The notes: a model not told the origin generated them from the sequence alone. 64,000 nucleotides of DNA from Micromonospora carbonacea (GCF_014205165.1 NZ_JACHMZ010000001.1:992001-1056000); one strand, 5' to 3'; numbered from the stretch's first letter, positions 32,291 to 42,743 are shown. A program made the numbers and translations.

Positions 32291-34423
32291 TCAGCCGACG
32301 ATGGCGTCGGAGGGCGGGGTGAACTGGCGGGTGGGCTGGCCCTTCAAACCGTCGCGCAGGGTGTTCGCCACCGCCGCGATCGGGATCTGGGACTGCCCGT
32401 CGCCGACCGCGTTGAACGGGTTGTCCGGGTCCGCGATGAAGCTCGCCGCCGCCAGCTCCGGCGTGTAGCCGACGAACCAGGCCGACCGGGTGCTGTCGGT
32501 CGTACCCGTCTTGCCGGCCACCGGCCGCCCCACCGTGCCCCGCACGCTGTCGGCGGTCGACCAGCCGCCGCAGCTCCCCTTGGCCGGCGTGTCGCCGGTC
32601 GGGCAGCGGGCCGCGTCGGTGGCGGCGCGGGCCGCGTCGGCGCTGACCACCTGCCGGCAGCGCGGCTTGGCGACCTCCCGCTCGATCCCGCCGGCCGTCG
32701 TGTACGTGGCCGGGGTGCCGTCCCGCTTGCTGATGGACTGGACGGGCATCGCCTCGCAGTACCGCCCGTCGGCGGCGATCGCGGCGTAGGCGTTCGCCAT
32801 CTCCAGCGGGGTGGCGTCGGAGACGCCCAGGGTGAAAGCGCCCCACTTCCTGGCCTTGGCCGGCGACGCCTGCTCCCGGTCGACGTCGGTGCGCCAGCGC
32901 AGCCCGAGCTGCTCGGCGAGCCGCACGGCGGCGTCCGCCCCGACCCTCTCCTCCAGTTGGACGAAGTAGGTGTTCACCGACTTGCCGAACCCGGACCACA
33001 TGGTCTGCCGGCCCGTCATCGCGCCGCTGGCGTTGGACGGGGCCCACCCGTCGTACACCTCGGAGCGGTAGCGGTACGGCGAGTCGTACGCGGTGGACAG
33101 CGGCATCCCGGCGTTGAGCGCGGCCAGCATCGGGAACATCTTGAACGTCGACCCGGCCTGGTAACCGGGGAGGTCGCCGCCGCCGAGCAGGGGCGCCACG
33201 GTGTTCGGATAGTTCGCCTTCACCTTCGGTGACGCCTCCGGGTTGGAGCTGGGCCCGTTCTCGCTGACGTCCAGCGAGTAGTTGCGGTTCACCGCCATCG
33301 CCTTGATCCGCCCGGTGCCCGGTTCGGCGACGACGATGCCGTTGGCGAACGGGCTGCCGGTGTTCTCCTTGGCCCCGACGTTCTTCTCGGCCGCCGCCTG
33401 GATCTTCGGGTCGATGCTGAGCACGATGCGGTAGCCGCCGCGGCGCAGCTTGTCCATCCGTTCCAGCCGGTTCTCCCCGAACGCGGGCTGGGCGCTCCAC
33501 CAGTTCTTCAGGTAGTCGCAGGCGAAGCCCCAGGTCTGGTACGTCGCCGGCAGCGACGCGCAGTCGTTCGGCGGGTCGGTCAGCTTGAGCCGGATCGGCT
33601 CGGCCTTCGCCGCGGTGGCGGCGTCCGGGCTGAGGTAGCCGAGCTGCGCCATCCGGTCCAGCACGTAGTTGCGCCGGCCGGTGGCGTCCTTCTGGTCGGA
33701 GCTGGCCGGGTCGTACTCGGAGGGCGACTTGACCAGTCCGGCGAGGGTGGCCGCCTCGACCGGGCTGAGGGTGGCCGGCGTCTTGGAGAAGAAGATCTGC
33801 GCGGCGGCGTAGATGCCGTACGCCCGGTGGCCGAAGTACGCCGAGTTGAGGTAGCGCTCCAGGATCTGCTCCTTGGTCAGCTCCTTCTCGACGTCCAGCG
33901 CCATCCGCATCTCCTTGACCTTGCGCAGGCTGGTCTGCTGGGTGGCCTCCTGGACCTCCTTCGGGGTCTTGGCGCTGTCCCGCAGGGTCATCCGGACGAA
34001 CTGCATGGTCAGGGTCGACGCGCCCTGGGAGACCCCGCCGGACTGTGAGTTGGCCACGAAGGCGCGGGCGGCGCCCTTCGGGTCGACGCCCCGGTGCTGG
34101 TAGAAGCGGCTGTCCTCGGCGGCCACGATGGCCTGCTGGATGTTCGGGGACATGTCGGACAGCTTCGTGTAGCGGCGGTACTCCTCGTAGAACATCGTCA
34201 GCACGGTCCGGCCGTCCGGCGCGTACACGTAGGAGGTCTCGGCGGGCAGCGCGGTGCGCAGGATGTCGGCCTTCTGCTCCCCGGCGTGCGCGGTGGCCTT
34301 GGCGCCGAGGCCGGTGACGGCGGCCAGTGGGTAGAGCGCGCCGGCGATCACGATGCCGGCGATCAGCCCGGCGCGCAGGAGAGGGACGAGACGGCCAACG
34401 GAGGCAAGGGGTCGGTTGCTCAC
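32291..34423 (-). CDS. Class A penicillin-binding protein (bifunctional transglycosylase/transpeptidase)
   Basis: 710 aa. A membrane helix (residues ~18-38) is followed by the GT51 transglycosylase domain with catalytic E103 in AAEDSRFYQHRG and TMQFVRMTL. The transpeptidase domain has SxxK in AGSTFKMFP, SxN in GKSVNTYF and KTGTT near the C-terminus. It polymerises and crosslinks peptidoglycan outside the membrane. The end is short, without PASTA domains. It is convergent with cobB, 76 bp away, and divergent from cobC. Confidence 0.93.
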   Translation of the reverse strand: MSNRPLASVGRLVPLLRAGLIAGIVIAGALYPLAAVTGLGAKATAHAGEQKADILRTALPAETSYVYAPDGRTVLTMFYEEYRRYTKLSDMSPNIQQAIVAAEDSRFYQHRGVDPKGAARAFVANSQSGGVSQGASTLTMQFVRMTLRDSAKTPKEVQEATQQTSLRKVKEMRMALDVEKELTKEQILERYLNSAYFGHRAYGIYAAAQIFFSKTPATLSPVEAATLAGLVKSPSEYDPASSDQKDATGRRNYVLDRMAQLGYLSPDAATAAKAEPIRLKLTDPPNDCASLPATYQTWGFACDYLKNWWSAQPAFGENRLERMDKLRRGGYRIVLSIDPKIQAAAEKNVGAKENTGSPFANGIVVAEPGTGRIKAMAVNRNYSLDVSENGPSSNPEASPKVKANYPNTVAPLLGGGDLPGYQAGSTFKMFPMLAALNAGMPLSTAYDSPYRYRSEVYDGWAPSNASGAMTGRQTMWSGFGKSVNTYFVQLEERVGADAAVRLAEQLGLRWRTDVDREQASPAKARKWGAFTLGVSDATPLEMANAYAAIAADGRYCEAMPVQSISKRDGTPATYTTAGGIEREVAKPRCRQVVSADAARAATDAARCPTGDTPAKGSCGGWSTADSVRGTVGRPVAGKTGTTDSTRSAWFVGYTPELAAASFIADPDNPFNAVGDGQSQIPIAAVANTLRDGLKGQPTRQFTPPSDAIVG

Positions 34424-34544
34424 GGGGTCAAGTTATGACATTTCCGAATCGTCCGTGAGAACAATTCATAAACCGGCAGCGGGTGACGCGGCCCACGCCG
34501 GGATGCGCTGTCCCGCGCGGCGGCTTCCCGGCAGGATCGCGGAC

Positions 34545-35711
34545 ATGCGTGCTCACCTGGTGCCGCCACCACCCACCCGGGACGAGCCGGACGCCACCGT
34601 CGAGGCGGACCCCGGTCCCGCCCCCGGTCCCGACCCCGCCCCCGGTCCCGACCCCGCCTCCGTCACCGGTCCCGACCTCGGGCACCACGGGGACGCCGAG
34701 GTCGGCGACGGTCTGGTCGACCTCGCCGTCAACGTCCGCCGGGCCCCGATGCCGGACTGGCTGGCCGACCCGATCACCGCCGCCCTGGGCGAGTTGGCCG
34801 CGTACCCGGACGCCCGGCCCGCCCGCGCGGCCGTCGCGGCCCGGCACGGCCGCCCCCCGGAGGAGGCGCTGCTCACCGCCGGGGCCGCCGAGGGCTTCGT
34901 GCTGCTCGCCCGCGCCCTGACCGGCGCGCGCCGGCCGGTGGTCGTGCACCCCCAGTTCACCGAGCCGGAGGCCGCGCTGCGGGCCGCCGGGCACGACGTC
35001 GAGCGGGTGCTGCTCGACCCCGCCGACGGCTTCCGCCTCGACCCGGCCCGGGTGCCCGCCGACGCCGACCTCGTCATGGTCGGCAACCCCACCAACCCCA
35101 CCTCCGTGCTGCACCCGGCGGCCGACCTCGCCGCGCTGGCCCGCCCCGGCCGCGTCCTCGTCGTCGACGAGGCGTTCGCCGACACCACCGCCGCGCCCGG
35201 CGTCGCCGGCGAGCCCGAGTCCCTCGCCGCCCGGCGGGACCTGCCCGGCCTGGTCGTCGTGCGCAGCCTCACCAAGACCTGGGGGCTGGCCGGGCTGCGG
35301 ATCGGCTACCTGCTCGGCGAGGCCCCGCTGCTGGCCCGCCTCGCCGCCGCCCAGCCGCTGTGGGCGGTCTCCACCCCGGCGCTCGCCGCCGCCACCGCCT
35401 GCGCGTCCCCGGCCGCCGTCGCGGCCGAACGCGCGATCGCCGCCGAGCTGGCCGCCGACCGCGACCACCTGGTGACCCGCCTGTCGGCCCTGCCCGGGGT
35501 ACGCGTCGCGGGCCGCCCGGCGAGCGCGTTCGTGCTGATCCACCTGCCCGGCGCGGCCGACGTCCGGCTGCGCCTGCGCGGGCGCGGCTGGGCGGTACGT
35601 CGGGGCGACACGTTCCCCGGCCTCGGCGCAGACTGGCTGCGGGTGGCCGTGCGCGACCGGGCCACCACCGACGCCTTCGCCGGGGCGCTGGCGGAGATCC
35701 TGGAGGCATGA
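34545..35711 (+). CDS. cobC: PLP-dependent aminotransferase-like CobC (Rv2231c type)
   Basis: 388 aa from ATG 34545 (MRAHLVPPPPTRDEP). It is an aspartate-aminotransferase fold protein with VVDEAFAD and the PLP lysine in SLTKTWGLAG (about residue 245). Similar proteins (Rv2231c) are assigned to L-threonine-phosphate decarboxylation, supplying aminopropanol phosphate for cobalamin. The N-terminus has a short GPDPAPGPD repeat from tandem CCCGGTCCCGACCCCGCC-like DNA. It is the first gene of the cobC-cobT-cobA operon and overlaps cobT by 4 bp. Histidinol-phosphate aminotransferase is the alternative reading. Confidence 0.82.
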   Translation: MRAHLVPPPPTRDEPDATVEADPGPAPGPDPAPGPDPASVTGPDLGHHGDAEVGDGLVDLAVNVRRAPMPDWLADPITAALGELAAYPDARPARAAVAARHGRPPEEALLTAGAAEGFVLLARALTGARRPVVVHPQFTEPEAALRAAGHDVERVLLDPADGFRLDPARVPADADLVMVGNPTNPTSVLHPAADLAALARPGRVLVVDEAFADTTAAPGVAGEPESLAARRDLPGLVVVRSLTKTWGLAGLRIGYLLGEAPLLARLAAAQPLWAVSTPALAAATACASPAAVAAERAIAAELAADRDHLVTRLSALPGVRVAGRPASAFVLIHLPGAADVRLRLRGRGWAVRRGDTFPGLGADWLRVAVRDRATTDAFAGALAEILEA

Positions 35712-36811
35712 TGCTGCACACCACCATCGCGGCGATCCGGCCGCTCGACGAGCCGGCGATGGTCGCCGCCGGTGAGCTGCACGGCCGGCTCACCAAGCCG
35801 GCCGGCTCGCTCGGCGTCCTGGAGGAGCTCTCGGTGCGGCTCGCCGGCCTGGCCCGCGCCTGCCCGCCGCCGCTGCCCGAGCCGGCCGCCGTGGCGATCT
35901 TCGCCGGCGACCACGGCGTGCACGCCCAGGGGGTGACCCCCTGGCCGCAGGAGGTCACCGCCCAGATGATCGGCAACTTCCTCGCCGGCGGGGCGGTGGT
36001 CAACGCGTTCGCCCGGCAGGCCGGCGCCTCGGTCACCGTCGTCGACGTCGGCGTCGCCACCCCGCTGCCGCCGGCCGTCCCCGCCCAGGCGGACGGCCCG
36101 CCCGGCCGAGCCGGCGGCCCGACGCGGCCCCGCCTCGTGGCGGCGAACGTGCGCCCCGGCACCCGCGACCTCGCCGTCACCGCCGCCCTCACCCGCGACG
36201 AGGCGCTCGCCGCCGTGGAGACCGGCATCCGCATCGCCCGCGAGCTGATCGACGCCGGGGCGGGCATCCTGCTCACCGGGGACATGGGCATCGGCAACAC
36301 CACCCCGGCCGCCGCCCTGGTCGCCGCGTTCACCGGCGTCGACCCCGCCGAGGCGACCGGCCGGGGCACCGGCGTGGACGACCCCACGTACGCCCGCAAG
36401 ATCGGCGTGGTGCGGGCGGCGCTGGCCCGGCACGCCCCAGACCCGACGGACCCGCTGGGCGTCCTCGCCGCCGTCGGCGGCCTGGAGCACGCCGCCCTGG
36501 CCGGGCTGATCCTCGGCGCCGCCGCGCGCCGGGTGCCGGTGCTGCTCGACGGGGTGATCGCGGTCAGCGCCGCGCTCGCCGCCGTCGCGTTCGCCCCGGA
36601 CGCGGTCGGCGCGCTGGTCGCCGGGCACCGCTCGGCCGAGCCGGGGGCCACGGTGGGGCTGCGCCACCTCGGGCTCGACCCGCTCATCGACCTCGGGCTG
36701 CGCCTCGGCGAGGGCACCGGCGCGCTGCTGGCCCTGCCCGTGGTCACCGGGGCGGTCCGGGTGCTGCACGAGGTGGCCACGTTCGACTCGGCGGGGGTGG
36801 CCGAGAAGTGA
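35708..36811 (+). CDS. cobT: Nicotinate-nucleotide:dimethylbenzimidazole phosphoribosyltransferase
   Basis: 367 aa from ATG 35708, overlapping cobC. Family motifs are clear: LTKPAGSLGVLEEL, AIFAGDHGVHAQGVTPWPQEVT, LLTGDMGIGNTTPAAALVAAF and the catalytic glutamate region near LGEGTGALLALP. It makes alpha-ribazole phosphate for the lower ligand of cobalamin. A Pro/Gly-rich insert at about 122-140 is lineage-specific. It overlaps cobA by 4 bp, so all three are coupled. Confidence 0.95.
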   Translation: MMLHTTIAAIRPLDEPAMVAAGELHGRLTKPAGSLGVLEELSVRLAGLARACPPPLPEPAAVAIFAGDHGVHAQGVTPWPQEVTAQMIGNFLAGGAVVNAFARQAGASVTVVDVGVATPLPPAVPAQADGPPGRAGGPTRPRLVAANVRPGTRDLAVTAALTRDEALAAVETGIRIARELIDAGAGILLTGDMGIGNTTPAAALVAAFTGVDPAEATGRGTGVDDPTYARKIGVVRAALARHAPDPTDPLGVLAAVGGLEHAALAGLILGAAARRVPVLLDGVIAVSAALAAVAFAPDAVGALVAGHRSAEPGATVGLRHLGLDPLIDLGLRLGEGTGALLALPVVTGAVRVLHEVATFDSAGVAEK

Positions 36812-38073
36812 GCGCCCCCAACCCGTACCCCCTGGGGCTGCGCCTGGCGGGCCGGCGGGTGGTCGTGGTGGGCGGGGGAGCGGTGGCCACCCGGCGGGTG
36901 CCGGCGCTGCTCGACGCCGGCGCGGACGTCCTGCTGGTCTCGCCGGAGCTGACCCCCGCGCTGCGCGCCCACGTCGACGCCGGCCGGCTGCACTGGGAGC
37001 CGCGCCGGTTCGCCCCCGACGACCTGGACGGGGCCTGGCTGGTGCAGGCGGCCGTCGACGACCCGGTGGCCGCCGCGGCGGTCAGCGCCGCCGCCGCCGA
37101 GCGGCGGATCTTCTGCGTCCGGGCCGACGACCGAGCCGCCGCGACGGCGTGGACACCCGCCGTCACCCGGCACGGCCCGGTCACGGTCGCCGTCCTCGGC
37201 GGCGGCGATCCCCGCCGCGCCATGACGGTCCGCGACGCCATCCGCAACCTCCTGGGTGCAAGGAAGGGCCCCCTGTTAACGGATTCGGTAGCGGAAGGGC
37301 CCCCTGTTAACAACGCTGGGGCCGGGCGCGGGCGGGTGGCGCTCGTCGGCGCGGGGCCGGGCGACCCGGAGCTGATCACCGTGAAGGGATGGCGGCTGCT
37401 CACCGAGGCCGACGTCGTGGTCGCCGACCGCCTCGTGCCGGGGCTGCTCCTCGACGAGCTGCGCCCGGACGTCGAGCTGGTGGACGCCTCGAAGATCCCG
37501 TACGGGCCGTCGCGGGCCCAGGAGGAGATCAACCGGATCCTCGTCGACCGGGCCCTGGCCGGGGCGTTCGTGGTGCGGCTCAAGGGCGGCGACCCGTACG
37601 TCTTCGGTCGGGGCGGCGAGGAGCTGCTGGCCTGCGCGGCGGCCGGGGTGCCGGTGACCGTGGTCCCCGGGGTGACCAGCTCGATCGCCGCCCCGGCGGC
37701 GGCGGGCGTCCCGGTGACCCACCGGGCGGTGGCGCACGAGTTCACCGTGGTCTCCGGGCACGTCGCGCCCGACTCGCCGGCCTCCCTGGTGCGCTGGGAG
37801 GCCCTCGCGGGGCTGCGCGGCACACTGGTGATCATGATGGGGCTGAAGAACCTCGCCGCGATCGCCGGGACGCTGATCGGGCACGGGCGGCCGGCGGGCA
37901 CGCCGGTCGCGGTGGTGCAGGAGGGCACGACCGGCGGCCAGCGCAGCCTGCGCTCGACGCTCGGGACGGTGGCCGCCGACGTGGCCGAGGCGGGCCTGCG
38001 GCCCCCGGCGGTCGTGGTGGTCGGCGACGTGGTGACCGCACTGGACGCCGGACCGACGCCGCCCGACGCCTGA
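36808..38073 (+). CDS. cobA: Precorrin-2 dehydrogenase / uroporphyrinogen-III C-methyltransferase fusion
   Basis: 421 aa from GTG 36808. The N-terminal SirC-like domain has the NAD site VVVVGGGAVATRRVPALL (residues ~18-35). The C-terminal SUMT domain (from about 172) has VALVGAGPGDPELITVKG, VVRLKGGDPYVFGRGGEE and VTVVPGVTSSIAAPAAAGVP. It methylates uroporphyrinogen III to precorrin-2 and can oxidise it to sirohydrochlorin, serving sirohaem and cobalamin synthesis. The linker (about 151-170) is encoded by two copies of a genome repeat that kept the frame open. Confidence 0.93.
   Translation: MSAPNPYPLGLRLAGRRVVVVGGGAVATRRVPALLDAGADVLLVSPELTPALRAHVDAGRLHWEPRRFAPDDLDGAWLVQAAVDDPVAAAAVSAAAAERRIFCVRADDRAAATAWTPAVTRHGPVTVAVLGGGDPRRAMTVRDAIRNLLGARKGPLLTDSVAEGPPVNNAGAGRGRVALVGAGPGDPELITVKGWRLLTEADVVVADRLVPGLLLDELRPDVELVDASKIPYGPSRAQEEINRILVDRALAGAFVVRLKGGDPYVFGRGGEELLACAAAGVPVTVVPGVTSSIAAPAAAGVPVTHRAVAHEFTVVSGHVAPDSPASLVRWEALAGLRGTLVIMMGLKNLAAIAGTLIGHGRPAGTPVAVVQEGTTGGQRSLRSTLGTVAADVAEAGLRPPAVVVVGDVVTALDAGPTPPDA
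37262..37311 (+). repeat. Two 19-bp repeat copies inside the cobA coding sequence
   Basis: GGAAGGGCCCCCTGTTAAC is present at 37262-37280 and 37293-37311. The same words make up the palindromic repeats at 38157-38201 and, in diverged form, 52838-52890. Here they are direct repeats, translated as KGPLLT and EGPPVN within the interdomain linker. Confidence 0.85.
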
Positions 38074-38152
38074 GGCCGGCCGTGCGCCGGCTCCCGCCCG
38101 GGCCCACCCGTGCCGGGCCCACCCGTGCCGGGCCCACGGTTGGGCCCGGGCG

Positions 38153-38205
38153 TTAAGAAGGGCCCCCTGCTATGCGGAAAGCGTTAACAGGGGGCCCTTC
38201 CTTAC
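38153..38205. terminator. Palindromic repeat of the GAAGGGCCCCCTG family, likely bidirectional terminator
   Basis: GAAGGGCCCCCTG at 38157-38169 pairs with CAGGGGGCCCTTC at 38189-38201 around a loop containing GGAAAGCGTTAA. Outer bases TTAA and CTTA extend the symmetry partly. It sits between the convergent cobA and otsB-GH15 genes, so it can end both transcripts. Just before it (38100-38146) is a 15-bp tandem repeat built on GGGCCCACCCGTGCC. Confidence 0.7.
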
Positions 38206-38212
38206 ACCTCGG

Positions 38213-40819
38213 TCACTGCTTGAGCATGTTGTCCAGCAGCAGGGCGCAGCGGATCAGGCCGAGGTGGCTGTACGCCTGCGGGTGGTTGCCCAGCCCGCGC
38301 TCGGCCAGCGGGTCGTACTGCTCGGGGAGCAGCCCCGTCGGGCCCGCCGTGTCGACCATCTGGGCGAACAGCTCCTCCGCGTCGGTGCGGCGGCCGGTGC
38401 GCAGGTACGCCTCGATCAGCCATGCCGTGCAGATGTGGAAGCCGCCCTCGCGCCCGGGCAGGCCGTCGTCCCAGTGGTAGCGGTAGACGACCGGGCCGCT
38501 GCGCAGGTCCGCCTCGATCCGCAGCACGGTGGACAGGAAGCGCGGGTCGTCGCCGGGGAGCAGCCCCGACAGGCCGATCCACAGCGAGGACGCGTCCATG
38601 TCCTCGTCGCCGTACGCGACGCTGTACGCCTCGACGTCGGCGTGCCAGCCGTACTCCAGCACGTTGGCGCCGATCCGGTCGCGCAGCTCCACCCACTCGG
38701 GACGGTCCTCGCCGCCGTGCTGCCGCACCACGTGCAGCGCCCGGTCGACGGTCATCCAGCACATCACCTTCGAGAAGATGTGGTGCCGCGGGGGGAGGCG
38801 GGCCTCCCAGATGCCGTGGTCGGGCTCGTGCCAGCGGCGGCGGACCGCCTCGACCATGTTCTCCAGCACCCGCCACTCGTCCTCGCGGACGGTGCCCCGG
38901 GCGTCGGCGACGGCGGCGATGAGGTCGGCGATCGGGCCGAACACGTCGAGCTGGAGCTGGTGGTTGGCGAGGTTGCCGACCCGCACCGGCCGGGAGCCGG
39001 CGTAGCCGGGCAGGGTGTCGATGACCGCCTCGGCGCCCAGCTCGTACCCGTCGACGGTGTAGAGCGGGTGCAGCCGCTCGGGGTGCCCGCCGGTGCGCTC
39101 GATGCAGCCGTCCACCCAGCGCAGCAGCGCCTCGGCCTCCTCGGTGGAGCCGAGGTCGACCAGCGCCCGCGCGGTCATCGCCGCGTCGCGCAGCCAGCAG
39201 TAGCGGTAGTCCCAGTTGCGCACGCCGCCCAGCTCCTCGGGCAGCGACGTGGTCGCCGCCGCGAGGATCGAGCCGGTGGCCTCGTGGCAGAGGCCGCGCA
39301 GGGTGAGCGCGCTGCGGGCGACCAGGTCCCGGGCGGTGGTGGGCAGCCGCAGCGAGGCCACCCAGTCCTTCCACGGCTGCTCGGCGGCGGCCTGCCGCTC
39401 GTGGACCGTCAGCCGGTGGTGCTCCAGGCTGTGCGTGCCGAAGCGCAGCTCCAGCACCACCTGACCGCCGGCGGCGGACAGGTCGACGACGGCCTTCGCC
39501 GTCTCGTACCCGCCGTCGTTGTCGACCTGCCACTGCACCCCGGGGGAGTAGAGCGCGATCGGCTCGTTGGAGCCGAGCACCAGCAGCCCGTCGCCGACCG
39601 GCTGGAGCTGCGTGGCGACCTGGCCGAACTCGGGCCGGGGGGCGAACTCCACCCGCACCGTCCCGGAGCCGGTGAGCACCCGCACCAGGGCGGAGTCGCC
39701 GGTGACGACCGCCGGGCCGTCGGGGGTGGTCTCCCGGGCCGGCTTGTCCAGCCAGTCGGTGACGGTGAGGCCCGACCAGCGGGTCTCCACGGTCATCGTG
39801 CCGGAGCGGTAGCGCTGGCCGAGCGGGATGCCGCCGCGCTCGGGGGCGACGCTGAAGTGCCCGGCCGGGCTGCCGCCGACCAGGTCGGCGAAGATCGCCG
39901 CCGAGTCCGGCTTGGGGTGGCAGAGCCAGGTGACCTTGGCCTCGGGGGTGAGCAACGCGACCGTACGCCCGTTGGCGAGCATCGAGTGCCGCTCGATCGG
40001 GACGGCCCGCTCCCCGAACAGCCAGTGCCGCCGGGTCTCCAGCAGCAGGCCCAGCGCGCGGGCGGCCTCGATCGGCTCGCCGACGCGGTAGTCGGCCTTC
40101 GTCTCGCCGAGGCCGATCTTGATGCCCATGTCGGGGCCGTGCAGGTTGCCGAACGCGTTCTCGTCGGTGACGTCGTCGCCGATGAACAGCACGGCGCTGG
40201 CCGAGAGCTGGGTGCGGAGCTGGTCGACGGCGGTGCCCTTGTGGGTCGCCACCACGGACAGCTCGATGACCTCCTTGCCCTGGGTGACGGTGACGCCGTC
40301 CCAGGTGGCGGGGCCGGCGCGGACCGCGTCGACGGCGGCGGCGGCGACCTGCGGGTCCACCCCGCGGGTGTGCACGGCGACGCTGGCGGGCTTGCGCTCC
40401 AGCCGGACGCCCGGGTGGGCGTTGGCGATCTCGCGCAGCTCGTCGCGCAGCCGGGTGCGCACGGCGATCAGCTCGGGGGAGAGCCGCTCGACGAAGCCGA
40501 TGTCGAACTCGGAGCCGTGGCTGCCGACGAGGTGGACCTCGCTGGGCAGCCGGGAGAGCGCGGCCAGGTCGCGCAGCGCCCGGCCGGAGACCACGGCGAC
40601 GGTGGTCTGCGGCAGCGCCGCGAGCGCGCGGACGGCGGCGACCGACTCGGGCAGCGGCACGGCCTTGCTCGGGTCCTCCACGATCGGCGCGAGGGTGCCG
40701 TCGTAGTCACAGGCGACGAGGAGCTGCGGGACCCGGGCTATCCGCCCGATGGCCGCCCGCAGCTCCGGATCCAGCACTCCCGCGGCCGGGGCCGCCCCGT
40801 CGTGGACGGACGTGTTCAC
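38213..40819 (-). CDS. otsB: Trehalose-6-phosphate phosphatase fused to a GH15 glycoside hydrolase
   Basis: 868 aa from GTG 40819, overlapping otsA. Residues ~25-255 are a HAD phosphatase of OtsB type, with DxDGT (D38, D40, in [11 protein letters not shown]) and [11 protein letters not shown]. From ~270 to the end is a GH15 glucoamylase/trehalase-like (alpha/alpha)6 domain, with [23 protein letters not shown] and [15 protein letters not shown]. The phosphatase releases trehalose; actinobacterial GH15 proteins include acid trehalases, so both synthesis and hydrolysis may be in one chain. The GH15 substrate is inferred. Confidence 0.9.
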   Translation of the reverse strand: MNTSVHDGAAPAAGVLDPELRAAIGRIARVPQLLVACDYDGTLAPIVEDPSKAVPLPESVAAVRALAALPQTTVAVVSGRALRDLAALSRLPSEVHLVGSHGSEFDIGFVERLSPELIAVRTRLRDELREIANAHPGVRLERKPASVAVHTRGVDPQVAAAAVDAVRAGPATWDGVTVTQGKEVIELSVVATHKGTAVDQLRTQLSASAVLFIGDDVTDENAFGNLHGPDMGIKIGLGETKADYRVGEPIEAARALGLLLETRRHWLFGERAVPIERHSMLANGRTVALLTPEAKVTWLCHPKPDSAAIFADLVGGSPAGHFSVAPERGGIPLGQRYRSGTMTVETRWSGLTVTDWLDKPARETTPDGPAVVTGDSALVRVLTGSGTVRVEFAPRPEFGQVATQLQPVGDGLLVLGSNEPIALYSPGVQWQVDNDGGYETAKAVVDLSAAGGQVVLELRFGTHSLEHHRLTVHERQAAAEQPWKDWVASLRLPTTARDLVARSALTLRGLCHEATGSILAAATTSLPEELGGVRNWDYRYCWLRDAAMTARALVDLGSTEEAEALLRWVDGCIERTGGHPERLHPLYTVDGYELGAEAVIDTLPGYAGSRPVRVGNLANHQLQLDVFGPIADLIAAVADARGTVREDEWRVLENMVEAVRRRWHEPDHGIWEARLPPRHHIFSKVMCWMTVDRALHVVRQHGGEDRPEWVELRDRIGANVLEYGWHADVEAYSVAYGDEDMDASSLWIGLSGLLPGDDPRFLSTVLRIEADLRSGPVVYRYHWDDGLPGREGGFHICTAWLIEAYLRTGRRTDAEELFAQMVDTAGPTGLLPEQYDPLAERGLGNHPQAYSHLGLIRCALLLDNMLKQ

Positions 40820-42216
40820 GCAACCTCCGTATCAGGCACACCGAGCTCGGTGAGGAACGACTTCGCCCAGTGCCCCACGTCGTGGGTACGCAGGTGGCGC
40901 TGCATGACCCGCATGCGACGGCGGGCCTCGGGCTTCTCCACGTGCACGGCCTTGAGCAACGCGTCCTTGACCGCGTCCGGGTCGTGCGGGTTACACAGGA
41001 ACGCCTGGCGCAGCTCTGTCGCGGCGCCGGCGAACTCACTGAGCACGAGCGCGCCGCCCTGGTCGGCGCGCGATGCCACGTACTCCTTGGCCACCAGATT
41101 CATTCCGTCTCGCAGCGGGGTCACCATCATCACGTCGGCGGCCACGTACATCGCCGCCAACTCACTGCGACTGTACGACTGATGCAGGTAATGCACCGCC
41201 GGCACGCCGACCCTGCCGAATTCCCCATTAATCCGGCCAACCTCGCGCTCGACCTTGACCCGTAGGGCCTGGTAGTGCTCCACCCGTTCCCGGCTCGGCG
41301 TGGCCACCTGCACCATAACCGCGTCCGGAACTGTCAACTTTCCGTCAGCGAGAAGTTCGCGGAAGGCCTTGAGTCGGAGCTCGATGCCCTTCGTGTAGTC
41401 GAGCCGGTCGACGCCCAGGATGATCGTCCGGGGGTTGCCCAGCTCCTCGCGGATCTGCTTGGCCCGGGACTGGATCGCCGGGTCCTCGGCCAGCCGCTCC
41501 ATCTCCCGGGTGTCGATGGAGATGGGGAATGCGCCCGCCTTAACCTGGCGGCCGTCGACCTGGATCATCTGCCCCTCGTAGCGCAGCCCGAGCAGGTGCC
41601 GGGCCAGCCGGACGAAGTTCTGCGCCGCCAGCCGCTGCTGGAAGCCGATCAGGTCCGCGCCGAGCAGCCCGCGCAGGATCTCGGTGCGGAACGGCATCTG
41701 CATGAACAGCTCGATCGGCGGGAACGGGATGTGCAGGAAGAACCCGATCCGCAGGTCGGGGCGCAGCTCGCGGAGCATCGCGGGCACGAGCTGGAGCTGG
41801 TAGTCCTGCACCCAGACCGTCGCGCCGTCGGCCGCGACCTCCGCCGCGGCCTCCGCGAACCGCGCGTTGACCAGCCGGTACGCCTCGCGCCAACGCCGCT
41901 TGTACGCCGGTGTCTCCACCGCGTCGTGATAGAGCGGCCAGATTGTCGCGTTCGACTGGCCCTCGTAGTAGCGCTCCAGCTCGTCGGCGCTCAGTGGCAC
42001 CGGGTGCAGCCGGATGCCCTCCAGGTCGAACGGCTCGGGGGCGGGGCCGGTGCCGCCGGCCCAGCCGACCCACGTGCCCTGGTGTTCGGCGAGGACGGGG
42101 TGCAGGGCGGTGACGAGGCCACCGGGGCTGCGTCGCCACTGCCGCCCCTCGGGGGTGTTCACCTCGTCGACCGGTAGTCGGTTCGCCACGACGACAAAGG
42201 AACTACGGACGGTCAC
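40816..42216 (-). CDS. otsA: Alpha,alpha-trehalose-phosphate synthase (UDP-forming)
   Basis: 466 aa. GT20 signatures include VVVANRLPV at the N-terminus, the GG...[18 protein letters not shown] loop, [34 protein letters not shown] and [16 protein letters not shown]. It joins a nucleotide-activated glucose to glucose-6-phosphate to make trehalose-6-phosphate. The product is the substrate of the fused phosphatase encoded immediately downstream with a 4-bp overlap (GTGA). Length and motifs are standard. Confidence 0.95.
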   Translation of the reverse strand: MTVRSSFVVVANRLPVDEVNTPEGRQWRRSPGGLVTALHPVLAEHQGTWVGWAGGTGPAPEPFDLEGIRLHPVPLSADELERYYEGQSNATIWPLYHDAVETPAYKRRWREAYRLVNARFAEAAAEVAADGATVWVQDYQLQLVPAMLRELRPDLRIGFFLHIPFPPIELFMQMPFRTEILRGLLGADLIGFQQRLAAQNFVRLARHLLGLRYEGQMIQVDGRQVKAGAFPISIDTREMERLAEDPAIQSRAKQIREELGNPRTIILGVDRLDYTKGIELRLKAFRELLADGKLTVPDAVMVQVATPSRERVEHYQALRVKVEREVGRINGEFGRVGVPAVHYLHQSYSRSELAAMYVAADVMMVTPLRDGMNLVAKEYVASRADQGGALVLSEFAGAATELRQAFLCNPHDPDAVKDALLKAVHVEKPEARRRMRVMQRHLRTHDVGHWAKSFLTELGVPDTEVA

Positions 42217-42356
42217 GTTCGGCCACCTCCGGGTGCTGACGGGTCCACCGCGCTGAGCGTACTGAGCGTAGCTGCGGCGTCTGGAGCCCCGTGCCGGAGT
42301 TACCTACCCGTCCCACGCTGGCCGAACCGTGAAGACGATCACGTCGCCCGCCCGGC

Positions 42357-42743
42357 TCACAGATCGATGATCGGCCATTCCTTCGGCAGCACCTCGCCCA
42401 GCACCTCGCGCCGGTCCGTCATGATCGGCGTCGTCGCCCGGGCGGCCTCCATCGCCGCCTGCGCCAGGTCCATGCTCCCCAGGGTTCGCGACCAGCCACC
42501 GAGGATCGCGCACATGTCGTGCTCGACGGGAGTGACGACCACCTGTTCGAGGTCGCCGAGGATGTCCAGGAGCGGCCAACCGTCGCTGGTCACCTGCCGG
42601 TACGCGGCGGCCAGGCAGAGGGCGGGGACGACCACGACCTGGAGCCTGTCCGCGACCTTGGCGATCTGCTCGCCGACCGCCTCGGTCCCTTCGGAATAGG
42701 CGAGCAGGCAGGAGGTGTCGAGCACCAGGCCGGCCTCGCTCAC
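42357..42743 (-). CDS. PIN-domain-like protein, probable VapC toxin
   Basis: 128 aa from GTG 42743. The start GLVLDTSCLLAY gives the first PIN aspartate, and SMDLAQAAMEAARATTPIMTDRREVL gives later acidic positions. The glutamate usual in the second helix is not obvious (LCLAAAYRQV). It would cleave RNA when unchecked. Its start overlaps the stop of the antitoxin-like gene (GTGA), the normal VapBC arrangement. The weak active site means toxicity is uncertain. Confidence 0.72.
   Translation of the reverse strand: MSEAGLVLDTSCLLAYSEGTEAVGEQIAKVADRLQVVVVPALCLAAAYRQVTSDGWPLLDILGDLEQVVVTPVEHDMCAILGGWSRTLGSMDLAQAAMEAARATTPIMTDRREVLGEVLPKEWPIIDL

Noticed and set aside
38264..41182. 972-codon rightward open frame
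   Set aside because: It is antisense to otsA and the otsB-GH15 fusion, which have unambiguous motifs.
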